NCBI RefSeq assembly: GCF_900111175.1
Contig: NZ_FOGI01000001.1
Span: forward strand, 62,001 to 126,000
Direction of reading: 5' to 3'
DNA: 64,000 bases
Origin: Actinokineospora terrae
GTDB taxonomy: Bacteria; Actinomycetota; Actinomycetes; Mycobacteriales; Pseudonocardiaceae
Part shown: piece by piece, positions 45,249-54,200 of the stretch
How the letters are laid out: the number at the start of each line of letters is the position of its first letter
Numbering within the stretch: the first letter of the stretch is position 1
Translations under genes and position numbers: made by a program
The notes under the pieces: generated by a model
Told to the model about the DNA's origin: nothing
Databases searched by the model: none
The model's input: the letters and a program-made list of their open reading frames with translations, nothing else

Positions 45249-48200
45249 ATGGCGATGATGGTGCCCGACGAGGTCCGCAAGCTGTTCCAGGTGCTCACCG
45301 GCGAGGAGTGGCCGGACGCCAACGAGGACAAGCTGCGCGCTCTCGCCGACGCGTGGGACCGGGCGGCCTACCGGCTCTCCGGTGAGCTGTCCCCGCAGCT
45401 GCGCACCGCCGTCGTCACCATCAGGTCGAACTTCGACGGCGCCGCCGAGCAGGCGTTCGCCAACCGGATGGCGCCCTACGTCGAGGGGTCGAACAACTAC
45501 ATCTCCATCGCCGACGAGCAGTTCCGGGCGCTGGCGAAGTTCCTGCGCGACCTGGCGCTGGAGGTCGAGTACGTCAAGCTCGTCTCGATCCTGTCGCTGA
45601 TCATGCTCATCGCCGAGATCGCCTGGGCCATCGCGGCCGCGTTCGGCACCGCGGGCGCCAGCATGGCCTGGCTGGCGGCCCGGATGGCGATCGTGCGCTG
45701 GCTGCTCAAGTCGCTGCTGGGCAGGCTGCTGATCAAGGTCGTCCAGGCGCAGGTCGTCGGCATCGCCTTCCAGCTGGTCATCGACGTGGTCGCGCAGCTC
45801 ATCCAGTTCGGCATGGGCACCCGCACCGAGTGGAACCCGAAGTACACCGCCAGCGCGGCCGCGGTGGGTGCCCTCGGTGGCGCGTTGACGCTGCCGCTGG
45901 CCGGTTTCGGCAAGGCGCTCGCGCACATCACCACCTCCGGTCTGGACTCCTGGCTCGGCAAGATCGGCAAGGACGCGTTCGACTGGCACAAGGTCGTGCC
46001 GGAGACGATCACCGAGATCGGCATCGAGGCGTTCCACGAGACGCTGACCGAGGCGCTCTACAAGTACGCCACCGAGGGCGAGTTCGAGATGAACCCGTAC
46101 TCGTCGACCTCGGGCGCGGTCTCCGGCGCGGGCGGCATCGCGGGCGGCGCCATCGGCAACGCCCTCGCCCCGCCCAAACCCGCCCCCACCAACGGCGGCA
46201 AGGGCGGCCCCGGCCCCGAGACCCGCCCCAAGGGCATGACCGGCGACGGCACACCCCCCGGCCGGCCCGGCGGCTCGACACCCCCGCCGACCACCGCCAC
46301 CACCATCACCAGCCCGACCCCCAAGAACGTCCCGGACGTCAGTGGGCAGGTGCCCGGCTCCAAGGGCGGGCAGAACCCGGCCAACCAGCCGGTCACCCAG
46401 GCGCCGCCGGTCATCTCGCCCACCCAGACCCCAGGGCAGACGGTGACCACCGGCTCCGGTCAGGGCAACCCGACCCCGCGTCCCGGCCAGACCCCGGTGA
46501 CCCAGCCGGGCCAGACGCCGGTTACTCAGCCGGGTCAAACCCCGGTGACGCAACCAGGTCAAACCCCGGTGACCCAGCCAGGTCAGACGCCGGTGACGCA
46601 GCCAGGTCAGACGCCTGTCACGCAGACCGGTCAGACCCCGGTGACCCAGACCGGCCAGAACCCCGTCACTCAGAACGGCCAGAACCCCGCGACCCAGACC
46701 GGCCAGAACCCGGCGACCCAGAACGGCCAGACGCCGGCCACGCAGACCGGCCAGAACCCCGTTACCCAGAACGGTCAAAACCCGGCGACCCAGAGCGGTC
46801 AGACGCCGTCGACCCAGTCGGGCCAGACGCCGGTGACCCAGGCGAGTCAGACCCCGGTCACCCAGACCCCGGTGGCCGAGACCTCCACCGGCCAGTCGCA
46901 GACCGGCCAGACGACCCAGACCTTGACCGGCACCTCGCAGTCCACCACCACCCAGTCGACCACTCAGTCGACGCAGGGCCAAAACCCCGGCGGCCAGTCG
47001 ACCACCCAGTCCTCGAACCAACCCGGTGGGACGCAGTCCACCACCCAGTCCTCGAACCAGCCGGGCGGTTCGCAGTCGACCACGAGCCAGCAGTCGACCA
47101 CCTCGCAGCCGAGCCAGTCCACCTCGCAGAACCCGACGCAGTCCGGCACTACTCAGTCCGGCACTACACAGTCGACCACCGGCCAGCAGTCGACCACGAC
47201 CGGTCAGTCGACCACCTCGACCACCCAGTCGACGAGCCAGTCACCCGCCACCCAGTCGACGACCTCGCAGACCACCACCCAGTCGACCACGAGCCAATCC
47301 ACCACCACCCAGTCGACCACGAGCCAGTCCAACACCACCCAGTCGACTCAGTCCCAATCCACCCAGTCCCAGTCGACCCAATCCCAGTCGACCCAGTCGT
47401 CGACCACCCAGTCCTCGACCACCGGCGCCAAGACCACCACGCCATCCACCACCCCCGCGACCACCCCGACCACCACCTCCCAGTCGAGCACCACTCAGTC
47501 CAACACCACCCAATCCACCTCCGCCAAGACCACTGCCCCGACTCCCACCACCCCCACCGCCAAGCCGGTCACCGCCGCTGCCCAAGCGGGCATCACCTCA
47601 ACCCGGTCGGCGACTCCCAAACCCCCCGCCAAGATCACCAAGAAGCGGCAGGCGCCCACTCTCCCCAAGAGCACGGCCAAGCTCACCAAGAAGCCGGCCA
47701 CCACAACAAAGCCCACCGCCACAACCAAATCCACCACCCCCACCTCAGCCGCCCCCACCCTCGCCACCACCACCGCGCGGCAGCAAACCGCCACCGCGGG
47801 CACCCCCACCACCAAGTCCCAGCGCTCCGCCAAGCGCCCCCGGCGCGAGGCCCCCTCCACCAAGCCGACCCCCACCACGGCCAAGTTCCAGGACTTCCGC
47901 GCCTGGGTGGCGGGCATCAACTCCGTCAACGGCACCGTCAACTGCGTCAACGCCGCCGTCGCCTTCCACTCGACCTGGCGCGGTAACCCCACCAAGGCAG
48001 GCCCCGACCGCGCCAATACCGGGTTCGCCAGTGACCGCACCGGATACGCGCCCGCCTTCCTCGGTGAGGGCGAGGCAGCGATGGCCGAGGTGGAGAAGCG
48101 GGTCAAGCGCGGCGGGCACGGAACCGATGCCATCGTGTTCACCACGCCCCCCAACGCCACTGACGGGCACGCGTGGAACGTCGTCAACCAGCACGGTGAG

Positions 48201-51200
48201 GTGTCCCATGTGGACGCCCAGTCCGCGACCTGGTCCGACAAGGCGCCGCCCGCGGGCAAGGTGTGGGCGATCGTGCTCGATCCCGAGGGCAACTTCGTCG
48301 ACGGTGACACGGTCGACAACCAGGGGAGTACCGGTGCGCAGGCGATCGGTGACTCGTTCGGTGTGCGGCCGCCCAACAACATCAACGCCATCGCCGCCCA
48401 GGAGCTCACCACCGCGCAGGGGCACCGCGACCAGGCGAAGCTCTCCGTGCAGCGCGCCGAGCAGGCAGGCAGGTCCGCGCAGGCCCAGGTGCACGGTGCC
48501 GCCGAGCCGCACCGGCAGGCGCAGGCCGCCGTCGCTGCCACGCAGGCTGTCGCGACGCCGTTGACGCAGGCGCTCGACGCGGTGCGGCAGCAGATCAACA
48601 CCGCCATCGGGATCCTCAACACCCAGGTGCTCACCGAGAGCGGCCTGCAACAGCAGGTGGACCAGGCGAACCAGGCCGAGGACATCGCGGGCATCGCTCT
48701 CGACGCCGCGCAGCTCCGGCTCGACAACGCGCCGCCCGCGAACATCGCCGCCGACACCATTGCCCGTGACGGTAGGCGGGGCGCGCTCAACGCGTTGGTT
48801 CAGAACCACGCCCCCTTGCGCCTACAGCTCCAACAGGCCACACACGCCAGGCAGACCACTCAGGGGCAGATCGCCACCCTGCGCGTACAGGAAGCCGCCG
48901 CCCACGACGCCGCCCGAGGTCCGCAGGTATCCGCGACGGCTGCCGCTACCGCCGCCGTTACCGCGACGCAGCGTCTAGCCGCGAGCAACACCGAGCTGGG
49001 GCTGACCACCGGTCACGTCAACACCGCCCGCGGCCACCTTCAGACCGCCGAGCAGCACGTGACGAACGCCGCGGGTCTGGTCACCCAGATCCAGGCCGCC
49101 GCCGCCCTGGAGATCACCCGGCACAACGCCGCGAACGCCGCCAACCTCACCGCCAACACTGCCGAGCAGGGCGTCCGCGACCTCCAGCAGCGGATCGATC
49201 AGCTCGACAACCAGATCAACGGCCTGCAGCGCACCGTCGACCAGGCGAAGCTCGACGTCGCCAGGGACAAGCGCGCCCTGGCCGCCGACCGCGCCCAGGA
49301 AGCCGCCCAGGCCGCCACCAACGGCCAGCCGTCCGGCAGCACCCAGCCGTCGAGCAGTACCCAACCGTCGAGCAGCACCCAGCAGAACCCGGCGTTCGCC
49401 CAGCGCGACGCCGACATCACCAAGGCCGAGGGCCGGATCACCGCCCAGGAAGCCGAGATCACCCGGCTCAACGGCCAGCGCACGCCGCTCGGCACCCAGC
49501 TCACCACCGACAGCGCCGAGGCGATCCGCCTGCGTGGTCTGGCCGACGCCGCGCAGCTCGCCGCCGACCAGCAGGCCGACACGGTCAACACCCTGCACAC
49601 CACGCTCGTCACCAACCGCACCAACGCCCAGCTGGCCGCCCAGAACGCCGCCGCCGCGGCCGCCTCGGCGAACAACACCGCCCGCAACGCCAAGGACGCC
49701 GCGGCCGACGTGAAGACCGCCGCCAAGCAGGGCGATGTCGAGCGCGGCCTGACCCTGCTCACCGACGTCCCGTTCACCGAGCGGATCGTCATGGAGGAGC
49801 TCGGCGACACCACCGGCGTGGCCACCGCCGTCACCGGCCTGTTCGGCGACCACCCCGCAGTCGCCAACCAGGCGGGTCGGACCGCCGCGACCGCCGTGCG
49901 CAACCACCTCGGCGACATCATCAACCACGGCCACGAGATCACCGTCGACCTGCCCAACGGCACCACCGCGCGGGTCCTGCTCACCGGCGTCCCCAAGCGC
50001 CCCGGCGACACCCGCAAGGCGGCGACGGTCAACGCGGTGCCCAACTCGCACCCCGACATCGTCAAGACCCGGCGCGACGACACGCACAACCCGAAGGCGA
50101 CGGCCGGGTCGAGCAACCTGCCGCTGCGCATCCCGTTCATCTCGCTGGCCCCGATCCTCGACGGCGGCCTGTTCCTGCGCCCGATCGCCTCCGCCGGGTT
50201 CACCCTCAAGCGCTCGCAGGGCATGACCTCCAACGACATCAGCAGGCCCGGTGTCCGCACCGGCGACCGGCCGTGGGTGGAGACCGACTTCGAGATCGTC
50301 GCCACCCGCATCGGCGGCCCGGTCGGCCCGGCGACCGCGACGGTGCACGGCGGCATGCGGGTCCCGGCCGTGGTCCCGACGACCTCGCCCGCGCAGCCGC
50401 TGCCCGTGGTCGGCCGCGACGAGCTGACCTCCGACGCCGTGCGCATCCCCACCGCGTTCACCGACGGCGTCACCACCGCGCTGGGCACCACCGACCACCG
50501 CGCGGAGATCACCAGCCTGCTCGGGTCCCAGCAGGTGCGGCACATGCCCAACAACGGCACCGTCACCGAGACCATCGGCGGCACGCAGGTCGTCGTCACC
50601 CCCAACGGCGCCCCGCAGATCACCCTGGTCGGCCCGTCCACCAAGGTCGACGAGCAGCGCACCGGCGTGAACCCGTCCGCGGCGATCACCAAGGGCGGCG
50701 ACGCGACCGCGGCCATCGGTCTGGCCGTGGGCAAGGAGATCCCGGGCCTGCAGTGGTTCGTCGGCCTGTTCTCCGACTTCTCCAGCGGGCGCTCCGGCGG
50801 CTACAACCGCGGCAACGAGTCCGCCGTCGAGCGCAACTCCTCGCAGCCCGAGCTGGTCTACCAGGTGACCCGACCGCTGACCGTCACCACCAACGGCCAG
50901 CAGATCAACGACACCGTCACCGAGCTGGTCACCGTGCCGGTCCCGTTGGCCCGTCAGCTCAACCTGACCCTGCCGCCGCACCTCGACCCGACCAACGGCC
51001 AGGTCAGGGCGCCGGGCAACCAGCCCTACGCCATCGGCACCGATGACATCACCGCGGTGCCCGGCAAGGACCAGATGGTCACCTTCATCAGCAACGGCCT
51101 CGACGCCACCGGGCAGGCGGCCGTGGCGGCGAAGTTCGACTCGGACCCCAAGACCGTCACCGCCGTGTTCAACTCCATGCACGGCGGCGAGGAGGTCACC

Positions 51201-54200
51201 TGGATCGCCGACGGCAGGCTGCACAAGCTGGAGATCTACACCCAGATCGTGCCGCCCGCGGTGAGCTACCCGTCCGGCCAGGCCAAGGGCACCGTGCAGG
51301 ACCAGGTCACCTCGCAGCGCAGGCGCACCGACCAGATCAGCCGCAACGCCAAGCTCGGTGTGGGCGGTGAGGTCAGGCCTACCTTCAGCGGTGACAAGCC
51401 CGCCAACGGCAACCCCAACGCGAGCGGTACCGCGAGCACGGCACTGCCCCGCGTGGTCATCTCCGGCACCTACGAGCGCAGCCGTACTTCGGCGGTGGGC
51501 ACCAACGGCCGCGATGGCCGCATCACCGCGTACGGCGGCGAGTACCGCGGCTTCGACGGCACCCTGGAACTCGTCGTCGTGCACCGCGACACCCCCGCGC
51601 CCAACTGGTTCCGCCGCGTGTTCATGGGCGGCAAGATGACCTTCGGCCCCGCCTCGACCGACCGGCTCACCGAGCCGACCACCGCCGACGTCGACACCGC
51701 CCGCACGCTCAACGCGAACCTCCCCGCGGGCACCCCCGGGGTCACCAAGCAGACCATCCCCAACGCGGTCACCGTCTCCGCCCCGGTCGACAAGTTCGCC
51801 TGGTCCGACCGCCCGATGGCCCCGTCGCCGATGACCCCGGGCCTCTACGTCGGCACCCCGCCGGTCCAGCCCAACGGCACCGTCGTGGTCGACACGGCGC
51901 TGTTCGGCGAGTTCGCGGGCGTCGAGCACGTGCGGGTCAGCCCCAACTCCACCGAGGGCCTCAACCTGGTCCTCGCCAAGAACGTGCAGACCGTGCCGGT
52001 GGTCAACCCGCCCGCGAACATGCCGCCCGCGGTCACCAGGAACTCGCCGTTCATGAGCGGCACCTGGCCGTCCTGGGGCACCAGGAGCATCACCGAGACC
52101 AACCGCGGCGCGGGCATCCCGCAGCGCCAGTTCCGGTACAAGCTCTCCGACCTCACCAAGCCGGGCACCACCGCGGCCGACGCCGTGCGCGGGTTCGTCT
52201 CGCAGGTCGGCAGGCGCGGCGCCGCGGTGCTCGGTCTCAACGGCGAGAAGGCCGGTCCGCACAAGCTGTTCGAGCCCGGCAGGCTCACCGACATGAACGG
52301 CGCCATCTCGGCGACCGCGACCTACTCCTCGCCGCGGGTGGTCGACGTGCGCAAGGACGGTCAGCTGCAACGCCGCCAGGACGGCGACCTGGTGGTCAAC
52401 AACAGCAAGAACCGCCAGTTCGGCCTGGAGGGCGAGCTGGCCATGGACGTCATCCCGCGCCGCCTGCACCGCTTCGGCGCCCGGATCCGGCTGGTCTTCG
52501 GCGGCAACAAGCGCTGGGGCAAGGGCAAGGTCGACGAGCTGACCCCCGGCGGCCGCCAGCTCTACAACTACAAGGGCCCGACGGTGTGGATGACGATGGA
52601 CGTCCGCTACACCTACACCGGCGACGTCAACATCCGGAACTCCATCAAGACCTCGCAGGCGGAGTCCCTCTCGGTCACGGTGGACGAGCCGGACGGCGTG
52701 CTCGTGCAGATGCCCGCCACCACCGCCGCCGAGTTGCTGACCCAGTCCGGGTTGCCGATCCCACCCGAGGTCCAGGCCGTGCTCCCGGCCCCGCCCGCGG
52801 CGACCGGCACGACCCAGCACCTGATCACCGACCCGGCCAACCCGGCGTACAACGGCTACGCCTCGCACGGCACCACCACCGTGTTCAACTCGCGCCTGCA
52901 CGGCCCCGACCCGCTGCGCGACGTCCGCACCCGCCTCGACCAGCTCGGCGTGACCGGCAAGTGGCAGGCCGACGTGCTGGAGCGGATCACCGAGCTGTTC
53001 AGCAGCCCGCGCGGGCAGATCTCGCTGCGCGACGTGCTCGCCGACACCGGGGTGATCTCCATCCCGGACAACGACCCGTTCTACACCGACGTGGTCGACG
53101 TGCGGATCACCTCGGCGCCCACCCAGTTCGTCCCCGGCGTCCCGGCCCGGCCCGCGCTGCCCGCCAACGCGCTGACGCCGAACTCGCAGACCACCTACTC
53201 CTACATCACCACCACCGACGCGGCCCAGGAGACCAACTCCTACAGCATGTCCGCCGGTTTGCAGAACGACCTGGTCGTCCGCACCGCGGCCCCGAAGGAC
53301 GACCAGGGCAACGTCCTGCCCGGGTCCACCGCGGGCAACCTCGGCGCGCTGCTCGGCGTGGGCAAGCAGGTGTCGGAGTCGCAGACGCTGCCCGGCAGCA
53401 AGACGCTCAAGCCGATGCGGTTGGAGACCTTCGAGCAGCTCGACCGCTCGACCCACGACGTGACGTACTCGCTGGAGATCTCCCGGGTCCGCATCCCGAA
53501 CCCGACCGCCGACGCGTTGACGCTCACCGCGGCCCGCCACTTCGACCGCAGCGACATGGCGACCGCGCCGGTCACCACGCACGGATCGGTCGACCTGATC
53601 GCCCCCAAGCCCGGCTCGTCGCCCGCGATGACCGCGCCGACCACCCCGGCGACCTTCGACGTGCTGACCAGCAACCCGTTGACCCTGCCGCCGACCGACC
53701 CGAACTTCGTCCAGCAGCAGACGCTCAACCCCGACTCCATGTGGCACCTGGAGTCGCTGGGGTCCGACACCGCCAAGGCGATCCGCGAGGTCGCCTTCGC
53801 ACAGACGTCGAACACCCCTGTCGCGGTGGGCAATACCGTGGCTCGCAACAACTTCCGCACCGCGGGCAACAACAGGTCCTCTTACACCGCCAAGGGCACG
53901 ACTTCCGAGTACGCGCTGCACACTCTGACCACCGGTACCGGTTTGCACAACGGCGGCTGGTCTATGTTCAGCAATTCCTCTTACTCCACCAAGGGCATTG
54001 TCGGCGCTAAGCGCACCTTCCACGACGAACTGCTCGACGTGTCTGTCTCCGGCCGATTCGTTCCGGGCACGTTCAACCTGGTCCCGTTGAACAACCCCGG
54101 CAAGGTCGACCACGGCCGCGAGACCGAGGACATCACGCTCAGCGGGTCATCGCGCACGGTTACCTGGTCGCGTGGTGTTACCGCGTCCGGCCTCGGTGGC

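Noticed and set aside
46485..46865. CRISPR-like array
   Set aside because: Units of 24 bp are contiguous and in frame within a protein-coding gene.
48975..54113. A 1712-codon minus-strand open frame
   Set aside because: Antisense of the giant effector gene; low-complexity Gly/Arg/Val composition and no motif.
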